Part shown: in pieces, positions 26,924 through 36,441 of the stretch
Layout of the letters: each line of letters begins with the position of its first letter
Numbering within the stretch: position 1 is the first letter of the stretch
Source of the DNA: Rhizobium sp. P32RR-XVIII
Lineage (GTDB): Bacteria > Pseudomonadota > Alphaproteobacteria > Rhizobiales > Rhizobiaceae
DNA: 64,000 nucleotides
Assembly (NCBI RefSeq): GCF_012641395.1
Contig: NZ_JABAIH010000003.1
Coordinates: forward strand, 62,001 to 126,000
Direction of reading: 5' to 3'
Program-made: the position numbers and the translations under genes
Notes under the pieces: generated by a model
Told to the model about the DNA's origin: nothing
The model's input: only the letters and a program-made list of their open reading frames with translations
The model's database searches: none

Positions 26924-28351
26924 CTACTGGCGGCCGAACTCATCGACAATGCGGATGATATCGTCCTCACCGAGATAGGAGCCTGTCTGCACTTCGATGA
27001 GTTCAAGCAGGATCTTGCCCGGGTTGGCGAGACGGTGCACTTCACCGAGGGGGATATATACGGACTCGTTTTCCCTCAGCATCTTGGTCTCCTCGCCGAT
27101 CGTCACTTCTGCGGTACCCTTTACGACGATCCAGTGCTCGGAGCGGTGATGGTGCCTCTGCAGCGAGAGCTTCTTGCCTGGCGTGACGAAGATGCGCTTG
27201 ACCTGGAACCGCTCGCCGTTCAGAACCGACGTATATCCTCCCCATGGCCTGTATGAGGTTGGATGGGTTTCCGTGAGCTTGGCAGTGGGCGACTTTGCCG
27301 CGAGCATCTTGACGAGACTACCGACGTTCTGGCTGTCCTTCAGCCGGCCCACATAAACGGCGTCCTCGCTGGCTATGACGGCAACGTCTTCAAGTCCCTG
27401 CACGGCGAGATGCACACCATGGGTCATGACCAGCGAATTCTTGGTGTTGACCAGCGTGGTGTTGGCGGCCGCCAGGTTACCCTCGGCATCCCGCCTGCCG
27501 CTTTTCCAGACGGAATCCCAGCTTCCGAGGTCCGACCAGCTGAATCGGGCGGGCACGACAGCCGCGTTTTCCGTCTTCTCCATGATGGCGTAGTCGATCG
27601 AGATGTCCGGGCACTGTGCAAAGCTCTGAGCGTCAAGCCGTGTGAAATCAAGGTCTCGCACGGCCTTCTTGACGGCTACCTCGGCATTACGAAGAACGTC
27701 CGGAGCAAGCCTGCGATATTCTGCAAGCAGCCTGCCCACGGGCAACATGAATATGCCTGAATTCCACAGGAAGCGGCCCGCAGCCAGCAACCTCTCCGCC
27801 TCCTCGGCGGATGGCTTCTCCACGAAGGTCCTGACCCTGTGGGCGCCGGAGGGCAGTGCCTCACCCGTCTCGATGTAGCCGTAGCCTGTCGCCGGCGTGG
27901 TTGGCGCGATGCCGAAGGTAACAAGCATGCCGTCCGCCGCCGCCTCGCGCGCAAGCTTGATGGCGTCGAAATAGCTGTCGTCGGCGACGATCTCGTGATC
28001 GGAAGCGAGTACCTGGATAATGGCGTCCTCGCCATACTCTTCAGCGATCAAGCAGGCGGCTGCGGCGACTGCCGGCGCCGTGTTACGCGCGACGGGCTCC
28101 AGAAGAACAGCCGACAACTTAACCCCCTTTTCGCGCGCCTGTTCGGCGACCAGGAAGCGAAATTCCTCGTTGGTCACGACGACGGGCGCCTCGAAAAGTG
28201 CGCCGTCGGCGAGCCTTGCGAGCGTATCCTGGAAGAGCGTTTGATCGCCGATGAAACGAATGAACTGCTTTGGTGCACTGGAGCGGGAGAGTGGCCATAA
28301 CCTGGTTCCCTTGCCGCCTGCCATGATCACGGGCACGATTCTTGCTGACAT
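26924..28351 (-). CDS. manC: Mannose-1-phosphate guanylyltransferase / mannose-6-phosphate isomerase (bifunctional)
   Basis: A 475-residue type II enzyme that makes GDP-mannose from GTP and mannose-1-phosphate, with a C-terminal isomerase cupin. The pyrophosphorylase signature GGKGTRLWPLSR is at residues 12-23, with FVEKP near 170. The C-terminal domain (about 350-470) has the cupin zinc motif QRHHHRSEHW and VYIPLGEVHRL. Length is typical of ManC/AlgA/XanB. AAGGAA ribosome-binding site. It follows the phosphomannomutase gene by 45 bases, giving a compact GDP-mannose supply unit. Confidence 0.95.
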   Translation of the reverse strand: MSARIVPVIMAGGKGTRLWPLSRSSAPKQFIRFIGDQTLFQDTLARLADGALFEAPVVVTNEEFRFLVAEQAREKGVKLSAVLLEPVARNTAPAVAAAACLIAEEYGEDAIIQVLASDHEIVADDSYFDAIKLAREAAADGMLVTFGIAPTTPATGYGYIETGEALPSGAHRVRTFVEKPSAEEAERLLAAGRFLWNSGIFMLPVGRLLAEYRRLAPDVLRNAEVAVKKAVRDLDFTRLDAQSFAQCPDISIDYAIMEKTENAAVVPARFSWSDLGSWDSVWKSGRRDAEGNLAAANTTLVNTKNSLVMTHGVHLAVQGLEDVAVIASEDAVYVGRLKDSQNVGSLVKMLAAKSPTAKLTETHPTSYRPWGGYTSVLNGERFQVKRIFVTPGKKLSLQRHHHRSEHWIVVKGTAEVTIGEETKMLRENESVYIPLGEVHRLANPGKILLELIEVQTGSYLGEDDIIRIVDEFGRQ

Positions 28352-28396
28352 TGCATTTCCTTCGAGGTTTGATCCCTGGAGACGAGTGAGAATGCG

Positions 28397-29833
28397 TCAC
28401 ATACGGGCGTGTCCCGCGCGCCCTTCAGCCCAGTTTCGTATGATATCCAGGCCACTCCTTAACAAGGCGTCGGCCCCACGGTCGGTCTTACTCTCAACGT
28501 AACAGCGCATTTCCGGCGCGTTGCCTGACGGCCTGAAATGAATGACGTCGCCGCCCGCCAGGGTTATCCGCAGGCCATCCACGTCGCTTTTGCCTACGCT
28601 GGATCCAAGCGGGGCAAGAAAAGCGCTAATGGCATCATCTGACGAACGCAGATGACGCATCAGTGCGTCGCTGGTCTCCGTCGGAAAATTTTCCAAGCGG
28701 TCGGCCTTGGCGACGAAGAAGTCGAACTGACCGGCTATTTCGGAAAGCTTTACCTGCCGGCAGGCCATGAGGTTTAGAGCAGCCAGAATTGGGACGAAGC
28801 TGTCGCGCGTCGGAAGCGGTTTGAAAGGGCGGCCGTTGGCGATAAACGGACTGGCAGTCAGGAAGCCGCCATTCGCCTCGAAACCGACGACATTCCCGTC
28901 GCCGGCACGCACGGCCTCGTTCATCTCGGCAATCACGTAAGGCGACCCGACGCGCGTGCGCACGACGCGCAGGTTCCGAGCATTCTCGATGCCGGAATTG
29001 GAGGTAACAGGGGTGACGACCGTTGTTGCACCAAGGAACTTCGCGGCAACGACCCCTAGCAGATCACCGCGCAAAGGCGTTCCGCCCTCGTCGGCAACAA
29101 GCGGCCGATCGCCGTCGCCGTCAGCCGATACGATCGCGTCCAGCTCTAGGCTACTGACCCACTCTCTCAGAAGCGTCAGTGTGTGCGGAGAGAGCGCTTC
29201 GGTATCCACCGGAATGAAGCTTTCGAAACGGCCAAGGGGGACCACGGTGGCACCGTAAGAGGACAGCACGTCAACAAGCAGGTCGCGCGCAACGGTACTG
29301 TGCTGGTAGACGCCGATTTTCAATCCGGTCAGAGCGCCCGGCGGCAAAAGATCGCGGTTCCGCGCGGCGAACAAGGACGTACACGCTTCAGCGGCGCTCA
29401 GGTTATTTACAGGCGAACATGCTCCGAGCGGGAGTTCCACCCGTGCCGCTTCATCGGCAATCGCCGCCTCGTCGCACTTATCGATCTCTCCGTCCGGGCG
29501 GTAGAACTTGATGCCGTTGCGGTCCGCAGGGATATGCGAGCCTGTAATCATAAGCGCGGGCGCCCCCAGTTCAGCCGCAAACAGTGCCAGCGCGGGTGTC
29601 GGAACCGCTCCACAATGGATTGGAACCAGACCCTCGGCCCGAAGCGCGGCATCGCAGATATTCGCGATTTCTGGACTTGATTGGCGATAGTCCTGGCCAA
29701 CGAGAACTTCGTCGCCGTCGTTTAGATCGCCCCGATTGAGCATATGTCTCGCAAAGCCGGTGGCATAGATATAGGCGCCGCCGCCAAGCAAGTCTTCGAC
29801 AAGGCCCCGAACACCACTCGTACCAAACTTCAT
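28397..29833 (-). CDS. Phosphomannomutase (phosphohexomutase family)
   Basis: A 478-residue alpha-D-phosphohexomutase beginning MKFGTSGVRGLVED. The phosphoserine loop is TGSHIPADRNGIK near residue 97-109 (most relatives have TASHNP), the metal loop is DGDGDRPLV, and FEANGGF and RPSGNAPEMR are the sugar and phosphate loops. It converts mannose-6-phosphate to mannose-1-phosphate, the substrate of the downstream ManC-type enzyme. The ATG at 29833 is chosen from the family start and GAAGGG upstream; the frame extends ten codons further. A ManB-type mutase is the best reading, glucose activity is possible. Confidence 0.88.
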   Translation of the reverse strand: MKFGTSGVRGLVEDLLGGGAYIYATGFARHMLNRGDLNDGDEVLVGQDYRQSSPEIANICDAALRAEGLVPIHCGAVPTPALALFAAELGAPALMITGSHIPADRNGIKFYRPDGEIDKCDEAAIADEAARVELPLGACSPVNNLSAAEACTSLFAARNRDLLPPGALTGLKIGVYQHSTVARDLLVDVLSSYGATVVPLGRFESFIPVDTEALSPHTLTLLREWVSSLELDAIVSADGDGDRPLVADEGGTPLRGDLLGVVAAKFLGATTVVTPVTSNSGIENARNLRVVRTRVGSPYVIAEMNEAVRAGDGNVVGFEANGGFLTASPFIANGRPFKPLPTRDSFVPILAALNLMACRQVKLSEIAGQFDFFVAKADRLENFPTETSDALMRHLRSSDDAISAFLAPLGSSVGKSDVDGLRITLAGGDVIHFRPSGNAPEMRCYVESKTDRGADALLRSGLDIIRNWAEGRAGHARM

Positions 29834-30368
29834 GCGACGCCCTTCAACACACGACTTCGCCAATGCAACGCAGCAAGCATTGCGGGTACATTTGCTATCT
29901 CAGTTCGTTGTTTTCTCCACCCTCGAAATCCTAAACAAGTATTACCGGAGCATCAAGCAATATTTTTCTTATCCCAATTTCTAAGGATACAGTCCGCTTT
30001 AGGTGATTGATTGTAACGCCTCCGGGTGACGGCGGCGCTAATAGCTCAGCCGGAGAACTGTAGCATCATCCAGATGGCTCATCCAAAATGATTATCAAGC
30101 AGGATGATAAAATATTTAGCCAATCAATGCATTTATCGTTTTAAGTCGATCACAAAAGCTAGATTTTGCCAATCATGTAACACTTCTGTGACGCGTATCT
30201 GGTAATGTTTGTGCTTTTCTCGCGAACTATCCTATCAGGACGTCCATATTTCAGCGCCAAATCCAGTTTATAAGAGACTATGACCAATCTTTAACTAATC
30301 ATTAAGCAAGCTATTTACTTTTCAACAAGTGTTGCTATGCTTTTTTCTATCACGCATTGGGGATAGTC
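29834..30368. other. Divergent AT-rich promoter region
   Basis: About 535 bases between the leftward phosphomannomutase operon and the rightward ExoY-like gene, strongly AT-rich from about 30070 to 30350. It must hold promoters in both directions. No clear operator or small gene was identified. Confidence 0.45.
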
Positions 30369-31106
30369 ATGGAGTTCGCACACCGCGTCGTCGGCGTCGT
30401 AGTGCCGTTAAAGCGTGAAGAGGGGAAGGGCGCGACCTTTGTCGGGGTCGCGCGGCCCTTCATTCTGCCTCAGAATGTCGCTGCGTTTGCGCCAAAGAAG
30501 CGCTTTCAGCTTGGGGTCAAACGGCTTCTGGATATTGTAGTATCGGTAGCGGCACTACTTATTTTACTACCCGCTTTTCTTTTGATCGCATTGGTCCTCA
30601 AACTCGATAATCCTGGGCCAGTGTTTTTCAGGCAGATGAGATGGGGACTGAACGGACGAGAGATCGAAGTCCTGAAATTTCGGTCCATGCGCGCCGACAG
30701 CTGCGACAGGAGCGGCGTCACTCAGACGGTTGCCAATGATCCACGGCTGACGCGTGTGGGCGCAATCCTACGGCGGACGAACATCGACGAGTTGCCGCAG
30801 CTTTTGAACGTCCTTCGCGGGGACATGTCGCTCGTTGGTCCGCGATGCCACGCAATTAACATGCTGGCGGCCGGGCGGCTTTATGAGGAACTCGTTCCGG
30901 AATATCATCGCCGCCACGCTGTTCGCCCGGGCATCACAGGATTGGCCCAGCTCAGGGGGCTGCGCGGGCCGACAGTCCGGCCATGCAAAGCGCGCGCCCG
31001 TATCGTGAGCGACCTTTATTACATAGAAAACTTCAGCCTGTGGTTTGACATCAAGATTATCGTCGGGACGATCATTAACGAAATTCGGGGCGGCAGCGGC
31101 TTCTAG
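30369..31106 (+). CDS. ExoY-like undecaprenyl-phosphate sugar-1-phosphate transferase
   Basis: A 245-residue initiating transferase (bacterial sugar transferase family). One membrane segment ([20 protein letters not shown], about residues 55-75) is followed by the catalytic domain with [34 protein letters not shown] and RPGITGLAQ, all diagnostic. It moves a sugar-1-phosphate (galactose-1-P or glucose-1-P in known relatives) onto undecaprenyl phosphate and so starts the repeat unit. The ATG at 30369 has GGGGA upstream; a TTG at 30357 is an alternative. A strong terminator follows, so it is monocistronic. Confidence 0.93.
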   Translation: MEFAHRVVGVVVPLKREEGKGATFVGVARPFILPQNVAAFAPKKRFQLGVKRLLDIVVSVAALLILLPAFLLIALVLKLDNPGPVFFRQMRWGLNGREIEVLKFRSMRADSCDRSGVTQTVANDPRLTRVGAILRRTNIDELPQLLNVLRGDMSLVGPRCHAINMLAAGRLYEELVPEYHRRHAVRPGITGLAQLRGLRGPTVRPCKARARIVSDLYYIENFSLWFDIKIIVGTIINEIRGGSGF

Positions 31107-31133
31107 AGCAACGGCAACCCCGCAAAACTAATA

Positions 31134-31172
31134 GAAAGCCCAGGCGCCGACGCGCCCTGGGCTTTCTTGTTT
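31134..31172 (+). terminator. Rho-independent terminator after the ExoY-like gene
   Basis: GAAAGCCCAGGCGC pairs with GCGCCCTGGGCTTTC (one bulged base) around a four-base loop and is followed by TTGTTT. It lies 27 bases after the stop codon. Confidence 0.85.
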
Positions 31173-31349
31173 CGATACGCAAGGCGATAGTATCGCGAAA
31201 ATCGGCTAGACGTTCATCCTGCGTGTTGCCGCTGCGGAATTTCTGTGAACTCAAAATCCGGGAGCTTGTGTATTAACATTTAAACCTGCCAATGATAGCA
31301 GGATAAACCCGCGTGGCGGTTCCGTCGATTGCGCCGCAGTTTGGTTCCC

Positions 31350-31934
31350 ATGAAGTCTAACGAGAAACTCGATCTATTCGCAGAGCTGATACGCGGGCAT
31401 AATGCGCTGCGAACGCGCAACGGGCAGAAATCCGTTCTGCTCGATGAGCTTGCCGATATAGTCGGGCGCCCGCCGGAGGCTTTCGGGCAAGCTGAAGCCC
31501 AAACCGCCGCCTGGTTTGTCAGCGGCTATACCCGGCTTTCGCAAAGCGAATCCCTGCCGAGCCGGCATTGGGACCGCCCATTCAAGGACGCGTCCGATCT
31601 TTTCCGGTGCCTCAGTGCCTGCAGGTTGCTCCTTGAGAATGCGGGCGTGGCGCTGCAGGCCGAAAGCAGTGCCGAGGCAATCGAGCGTGCTCTCTATGCG
31701 GAGTACTTCCAAGTCCGCTGCAGCCGAGCAGCCGAGAAACGGTATTATTCGAAGTGGCGGCGGCTGATCCGGCACGGCGCATGGCAGCGTGAGGCCGGTC
31801 ATCTTCAGCAGGTCGCGGCGCTGTTCAACACGGATATCGCGACATTGCTTGGAAGTGGCGGCAATCTGGCCCATCCGAAGGCGAGGATTGCGGCTACGGC
31901 CCGCTTCTTCATCGCAATTGAGACGTCCCTATAG
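31350..31934 (+). CDS. Hypothetical protein, 194 residues
   Basis: No known domain was recognised. The product is soluble, starts MKSNEKLDLFAELIRGHNAL, and is mostly helical by appearance, with a basic patch in the middle (EKRYYSKWRRLIRHGAW). Codon use looks like neighbouring genes. The ATG at 31350 has no good ribosome-binding site; an in-frame TTG at 31329 is an alternative start. It lies between the ExoY-like terminator and the ExoF-like gene. A long gene-free stretch follows. Confidence 0.55.
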   Translation: MKSNEKLDLFAELIRGHNALRTRNGQKSVLLDELADIVGRPPEAFGQAEAQTAAWFVSGYTRLSQSESLPSRHWDRPFKDASDLFRCLSACRLLLENAGVALQAESSAEAIERALYAEYFQVRCSRAAEKRYYSKWRRLIRHGAWQREAGHLQQVAALFNTDIATLLGSGGNLAHPKARIAATARFFIAIETSL

Positions 31935-32424
31935 CCTCCTATCAAGTTTGAGGCCAGCCAAAGGCGGCGCATAGCGCTGGAATACTGCTCGCGTGCGAGC
32001 CACATTTTCGTATGTCAGGCGCCAATACTGCGCACCCATCACGGCGATCACCCGGCAACGGTGTAGCCGTCCTCCGAGCTTGCTGACGGTCGCTTCAGAT
32101 CCCCGAAGATCCAATTCCTCGCGCGCGCCAGGATAATCCAAGCATTATCAATAGACCCGGATGATGTACACGTCGCAAGCAAATATTCAACGCCTTCCTG
32201 CAAACAATAGTCTTGTCTATTTGGAAAAATTGACGGCCAAAATCATTGTACTTGACGTTACGAGATATATGCAAAATACATTCATCGTTGCATTTTAGCT
32301 TTTTTGCGCCAGAATAGAGTAGCGCGCATCGATAAATAGATGGAAATACTGTGCACACCTAGTGAATGGACGTATCCATAAATTAGATCGAGGCAGCCTT
32401 TATTTTGGTAGCGGAGTTCCGGAC
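31935..32424. other. Intergenic region upstream of the ExoF-like gene
   Basis: About 490 bases, AT-rich from about 32140 to 32400. It probably carries the promoter of the ExoF-like gene. Leftward frames within it have no ribosome-binding site and no recognisable product. Confidence 0.4.
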
Positions 32425-33675
32425 ATGAGAGCAAGTCTTTCCCAGAGTCTGAACGCCACGCGGAAACGTGTTTTGCTGGCATGTGCTGCAATGGTCATGA
32501 CCATGCCGCAGGTGTGGGGAGCAGATGATTACGTCCTCGGGGTTATGGACAAGGTCACGATCCGCGTGGCCGAATGGCAGACAGCGGAAGGCACGATCCG
32601 TGACTGGTCTTCGGTGGCGGGCGTTTATACCGTTGGTCCATCCGGTGCGTTGTCTCTCCCATTCCTCGGCGAGGTGCCGGCAGCTGGCCGACCAACCAGC
32701 GCGATTGCCGAAGATATCGGGAGCGGTCTCGAAATTCTCTTCGGTCTAAAGAACCGGCCTTCCGCCTCCGTCGAATTGGCTGAGTTCCGGCCCATCTTTG
32801 TCTCGGGCGATGTCGAGAAGCCTGGGGAGTATCCGTTCACCCCAAAGCTGACTTTGTCTAAAGCCATGACACTGGCTGGGGGACTGCGCCGCACGGATGG
32901 CCGGTTTGGGCGGGACCTCATTTCCGCCAAGGGCGAGGTTTCCGTCGACATGGCGCAGAAGGGTCGTCTCTTGGCGCGCCGTGCGCGGCTTCAGGCTGAA
33001 ATCGCCAACCAGGATGTCATCACCCCCCCGAAGGAGCTCAAAGACTTTCCAGATGCAAAAACGCTGCTTGAGAGCGAAGCCGCACTCATGGACTCCCGAA
33101 AGAAGCGGCTGGCGCTGCAGCTCGAAGCTTTGGATAATCTGAAGAAGTTGCTCTCGAGCGAGATTGTTTCGCTGCAGAAGAAGACCGAGAGCCAGACGCG
33201 TCAGCTTGAATTGGCGAGGGAGGATCTGAACAAGGTCGAGGACCTGGCCGAACGTGGACTAGCGCTCAGTGCACGCAAGCTGGCATCAGAACAGCGTGCG
33301 TCCGACATTGAGTCGACGCTGCTCGACATCGACACAAGTTCGCTTCGTGCCAAACAGGACATAAGCAGGGCCGACCAGGACGAGATTACGCTGCGCAATG
33401 ACCGTAGCGCCCAACTCGCTCAGGAACTGCAGGATACCGAAGATGAAATTGACAAAGTCAATCTTCAGATTGCAACGAACAAAGGCCTCGTGTCCGAAGC
33501 GCTTGAGCAGTCCGTCGATGCCTCGCGTTTCGATCCCAATATCCAGGGGGCGAACCTTAGCTACGCGATCGTGCGAGAGGTGAAGGGTCAATTCAAGGAG
33601 GTCGAGGCCGAGGAAAACACCCTCCTGCAGCCGGGAGACCAAGTTAAGGTAAAAGCCGAACTGCTTGCCCAGTGA
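32425..33675 (+). CDS. ExoF-like polysaccharide export periplasmic/outer-membrane protein
   Basis: A 416-residue exported protein. The signal peptide covers roughly the first 32 residues (KRVLLACAAMVMTMPQVWGA). The Poly_export and SLBB-type regions follow (DYVLGVMDKVTIRVAEWQ, then VSGDVEKPGEYPF and LTLSKAMTLAGGL), then a long coiled coil (about 185-345) and a C-terminal LLQPGDQVKV. Length and order match S. meliloti ExoF (OPX-type export). It would work with the ExoP-like kinase to carry the polymer across the envelope. The ATG at 32425 has GGAG eight bases upstream; the frame extends to 32362. Confidence 0.9.
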   Translation: MRASLSQSLNATRKRVLLACAAMVMTMPQVWGADDYVLGVMDKVTIRVAEWQTAEGTIRDWSSVAGVYTVGPSGALSLPFLGEVPAAGRPTSAIAEDIGSGLEILFGLKNRPSASVELAEFRPIFVSGDVEKPGEYPFTPKLTLSKAMTLAGGLRRTDGRFGRDLISAKGEVSVDMAQKGRLLARRARLQAEIANQDVITPPKELKDFPDAKTLLESEAALMDSRKKRLALQLEALDNLKKLLSSEIVSLQKKTESQTRQLELAREDLNKVEDLAERGLALSARKLASEQRASDIESTLLDIDTSSLRAKQDISRADQDEITLRNDRSAQLAQELQDTEDEIDKVNLQIATNKGLVSEALEQSVDASRFDPNIQGANLSYAIVREVKGQFKEVEAEENTLLQPGDQVKVKAELLAQ

Positions 33676-34110
33676 GGCCTCGGCACGGCGAGCGGAATCG
33701 TGGTTTCCTGAGCGGTGACCAAAGGTTCAAAGCAAGTCGTTGGGTGAGCATGCGGTTGTGAGCGACCGTGATCTAGGCTTCTGCCAAGGCCTGACTTTTC
33801 GAAGTCCTTTAACGACCTGGCATACAAACATCCGCTCCGCGATAGAGCGTGGTTGAGCCACTCCGGCTTCAGGTAAGCCAGAAAACTGCTAAGCAAAACT
33901 TCTCGATCCGCACTGAGGCCGCGTCAATATAAAGGGCCCGCCGGGGTGTAGACGAGCCCTCGGGGAATGACATATTGGCTTTTAGGGCCCCGACCCGCTA
34001 GAAATGTAACAACATTCCAAATCTTAATCAATATTAATTGACTTTACATATACTAAAAGAACCTTTTATCCACAGAAGGAATCTGCGGAAATCATTTCGG
34101 CAATACCTAA
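33676..34110. other. Gene-free stretch downstream of the ExoF-like gene
   Basis: About 435 bases between convergent genes. The right part (33990-34110) is AT-rich. No gene, strong terminator or repeat was recognised. Confidence 0.4.
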
Positions 34111-34254
34111 TTATCGCTTGCTGGCCGTGTATCGCTGGCTGATACGCTCATCGCTATACTTAAAATAAGCCCATCGCGCCGCCGCAATGGCGCCAGCCCA
34201 GATTGCTATCGAAAGAGCCGCCAATGCGATCAAGGATTTGAGCCGTAAAGTCAT
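34111..34254 (-). CDS. Micro-protein with one membrane segment (47 residues)
   Basis: A short gene with an AGGA ribosome-binding site seven bases before the ATG. The product starts MTLRLKSLIALAALSIAIWA, has one membrane helix (about residues 7-27) and a basic, Tyr-containing cytoplasmic or periplasmic tail. It shares the MTLRLK start, and A10, A13, S15 and W19-A20-G21, with the 32-residue product at 35426-35524 on the other side of the phosphatase gene. It is downstream of the phosphatase gene on the same strand. Function unknown. Confidence 0.55.
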   Translation of the reverse strand: MTLRLKSLIALAALSIAIWAGAIAAARWAYFKYSDERISQRYTASKR

Positions 34255-34422
34255 GTCGTATCCTGCCCTCTGGCAGCGGCACTGTATGGGGGACTTCCTA
34301 GCAAATGGTTGACGGCAGCTTTTGAGTTTCCAGGGTGCGCAATGCAGATTGCCATTCCGGCGACCGCCGCAACTGCCGAGCGTCGGCGAGACCGGAGGTA
34401 AGAACCGACAGCGCTACGCGCT

Positions 34423-35229
34423 CTATGAGGACACCCTGTTCGTGTCGACGAATGAAACTTCGCCATTTGACAGCTTGAGCACGGTAAGGCGACCTGTTTC
34501 ATAGACCCCAGTGTCAATGCCGATACGCTGCCGGCCGAAACTCGGCTCCATGGTTACGGTATGACCGTGCACAACCGTAAACTCGAAGCCCGGGCCCTTC
34601 GAGAGAAACGGCTCTCGTATCCACGTCAGGTCGTAATCGCTTTGCTCGTTGAGCGGTACCGATGGCCGAATGCCGGCGTGAACGAAGACGACATCGTCAA
34701 CTCTTGCGAGGATGGGTAGACCCTTGAGGAATTCGATATGCTGATCGGGAATGACCTGCCGCACAGCTTGGGCAAGACCTTGTGCGCCGCCGGCCGACTT
34801 CAAGATATGATCTGCATCAATCCCGTAGGACATCAGCGTTTCCCGACCGCCGAAATCCAGCCAGGCTAGCTTTCGGGATGGATTGAGGCAGAACTGAAGA
34901 AATTCCTCGTCGTGATTTCCACACAGGAAAACGGACTCGAATGACGAGCTGGACCGACTGCACAGGAAATTCATGACAGACTTGGAGTGCAATCCGCGAT
35001 CTACATAGTCGCCGAGGAAGATCACGAGCGACCGGCCACCGATGACAGCAGCATCTTTTTCAATTGCCGTATAGGCCGCACGTAGCTGTTCGTAGCAACC
35101 GTGGATGTCCCCGACTGCGTAAACAGCCGCATAATCCTTGCTGTCAAAACTGAGATGCGAACGTGTGGAGCCCCGTCGCTGCTTGCCAGTCTGCACTTTC
35201 GATAGAAGTCGCCTAGCAGCCCGCAGCAT
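34423..35229 (-). CDS. PPP-family metallophosphatase (serine/threonine phosphatase type)
   Basis: A 268-residue protein with all PPP-family metal motifs in order: GDIHG (about 41-45), GDYVDRG (about 72-78), GNHDE (about 103-107), then a histidine in FVHAGIRP and VHGHT. Two metal ions would be bound and phosphoprotein or bis(nucleosyl) polyphosphate substrates are typical for bacterial members. Similar genes sit next to polysaccharide loci in rhizobia. It is flanked by two related micro-proteins, and the BY-kinase of this locus is a conceivable target, which is inference. Confidence 0.88.
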   Translation of the reverse strand: MLRAARRLLSKVQTGKQRRGSTRSHLSFDSKDYAAVYAVGDIHGCYEQLRAAYTAIEKDAAVIGGRSLVIFLGDYVDRGLHSKSVMNFLCSRSSSSFESVFLCGNHDEEFLQFCLNPSRKLAWLDFGGRETLMSYGIDADHILKSAGGAQGLAQAVRQVIPDQHIEFLKGLPILARVDDVVFVHAGIRPSVPLNEQSDYDLTWIREPFLSKGPGFEFTVVHGHTVTMEPSFGRQRIGIDTGVYETGRLTVLKLSNGEVSFVDTNRVSS

Positions 35230-35425
35230 ATCGCTCGTTTCAAATTCGACCCATTACAAACTTTGAACAGCCTATGGAAGATTCTTGAAAAAACCAAGGA
35301 CATTTGCCACTAGGCCCTTTCCGTCGCTTATCGCTCAATGAATAACGGGAGAATTCTATCTCCACCGCATACGCCCTGCACAAGCTTTGAAGCACAAGCT
35401 GACATGGCTTTGGAAAGAGAGGCCG

Positions 35426-35524
35426 ATGACACTCCGTCTTAAATGCTTCCTGGCAATAACTGCAGCTTCTCTGCTTACGTGGGCTGGGGTGCTGGGTATA
35501 GTAATATCGAGAGCATGGATCTGA
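35426..35524 (+). CDS. Micro-protein with one membrane segment (32 residues)
   Basis: A very short gene: ATG with GGAAAGAGAGG just upstream, product starting MTLRLKCFLAITAASLLTWA and ending after a membrane helix with SRAWI. Twelve of the first 21 residues equal those of the micro-protein at 34111-34254, which supports it as real and related. It is divergent from the phosphatase gene. Function unknown. Confidence 0.5.
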   Translation: MTLRLKCFLAITAASLLTWAGVLGIVISRAWI

Positions 35525-36065
35525 TCTATTCTGACCACATCACGCACAGCGACTCGCATTATGCTTGAGCGCTCCGGTACGCTTCGCGTTTAACGCGAGC
35601 TCAGCGTCGCGTCGACCTACATGCCCTTGTCGAAAATGATAACGAAGTTGACCGATGTCATTTGGTTGTCATGGAATGAACTTCTGCCTGTGGCTTGTTG
35701 TATTTATCGGATGAAATCTCAACCATCGCGGTAAATAGCGTATCCAAAAAAGATGTCCGGCTTGGATGTAACACAGTTGAAGTTATTTTGTGACCGCCTT
35801 CATCGTTCAGCTGTCGCACACAAACAACGCTGTACGAAAAAAGACGATCACCAATGTCAATAATAAAAACGGATAGATTTCAGCTGAAGTATGTACTTAA
35901 TATTGATTGGTTTTCGGCTTTAGGTTCAGCTTTCGCTTTCTATTATTTTCTGTGGGTAAAAAGATATCGCCAATTGACGTAACTTTACGAATCGTTAAAC
36001 AGGGGCTTGATTGCAACGTATCTTCGGTACACACTCGTGTTAGTCTTCGCGAGGGTTTAAATCCG
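35525..36065. other. Gene-free AT-rich stretch
   Basis: About 540 bases with low GC, especially 35840-35960. It presumably includes the promoter of the 68-residue gene that follows. Nothing else was recognised. Confidence 0.4.
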
Positions 36066-36272
36066 ATGCACGTGCTCGATACCAATTTTGACAATGTCAA
36101 GTTTACTAAGCGGCTTCTTCACACGCGAGCCGTGTTCGAGCCGAGACTTCTGGAAATTATCCGCTCCGCCCAAGCTCAAGGTTATGAGGCTGCGGAAGTA
36201 GCAATGGCCATTGCCGACGCGGCAGACGACCTGATCCTGGCCTTGGCTTCCGAACACAAAGCGCAGCATTAG
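36066..36272 (+). CDS. Hypothetical small protein, 68 residues
   Basis: A soluble product starting MHVLDTNFDNVKFTKRLLHT, with an alanine-rich helical C-terminal half (AAEVAMAIADAADDLILALA). No family was recognised. The ATG at 36066 has GAGGG ten bases upstream; the frame is open to 35907 but that part is AT-rich and unlike coding sequence. It is alone on its strand. Confidence 0.5.
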   Translation: MHVLDTNFDNVKFTKRLLHTRAVFEPRLLEIIRSAQAQGYEAAEVAMAIADAADDLILALASEHKAQH

Positions 36273-36441
36273 CCGCGAGATCGGCTAAACTCGCTCCCGT
36301 CGCCCTCCCAGTATTGCGACGCAGACCGGGCGATTGGCCGGCGCGGTTTAGTTGTGCCGCCTTGCCCCTTCCAGGGAATGACAGCGCACGCCAATACACG
36401 GACGGGCGGGGTTTTTCTCACAGACCGCGCGCAGCGTATCG

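Noticed and set aside
31929..32141. Leftward frame of 70 codons
   Set aside because: No ribosome-binding site, no recognised family, lies at the end of a supported gene.
34251..34517. Leftward frame of 88 codons overlapping the phosphatase gene end
   Set aside because: No motif and it overlaps the phosphatase coding end in another frame; the 47-residue frame beside it has a better ribosome-binding site.
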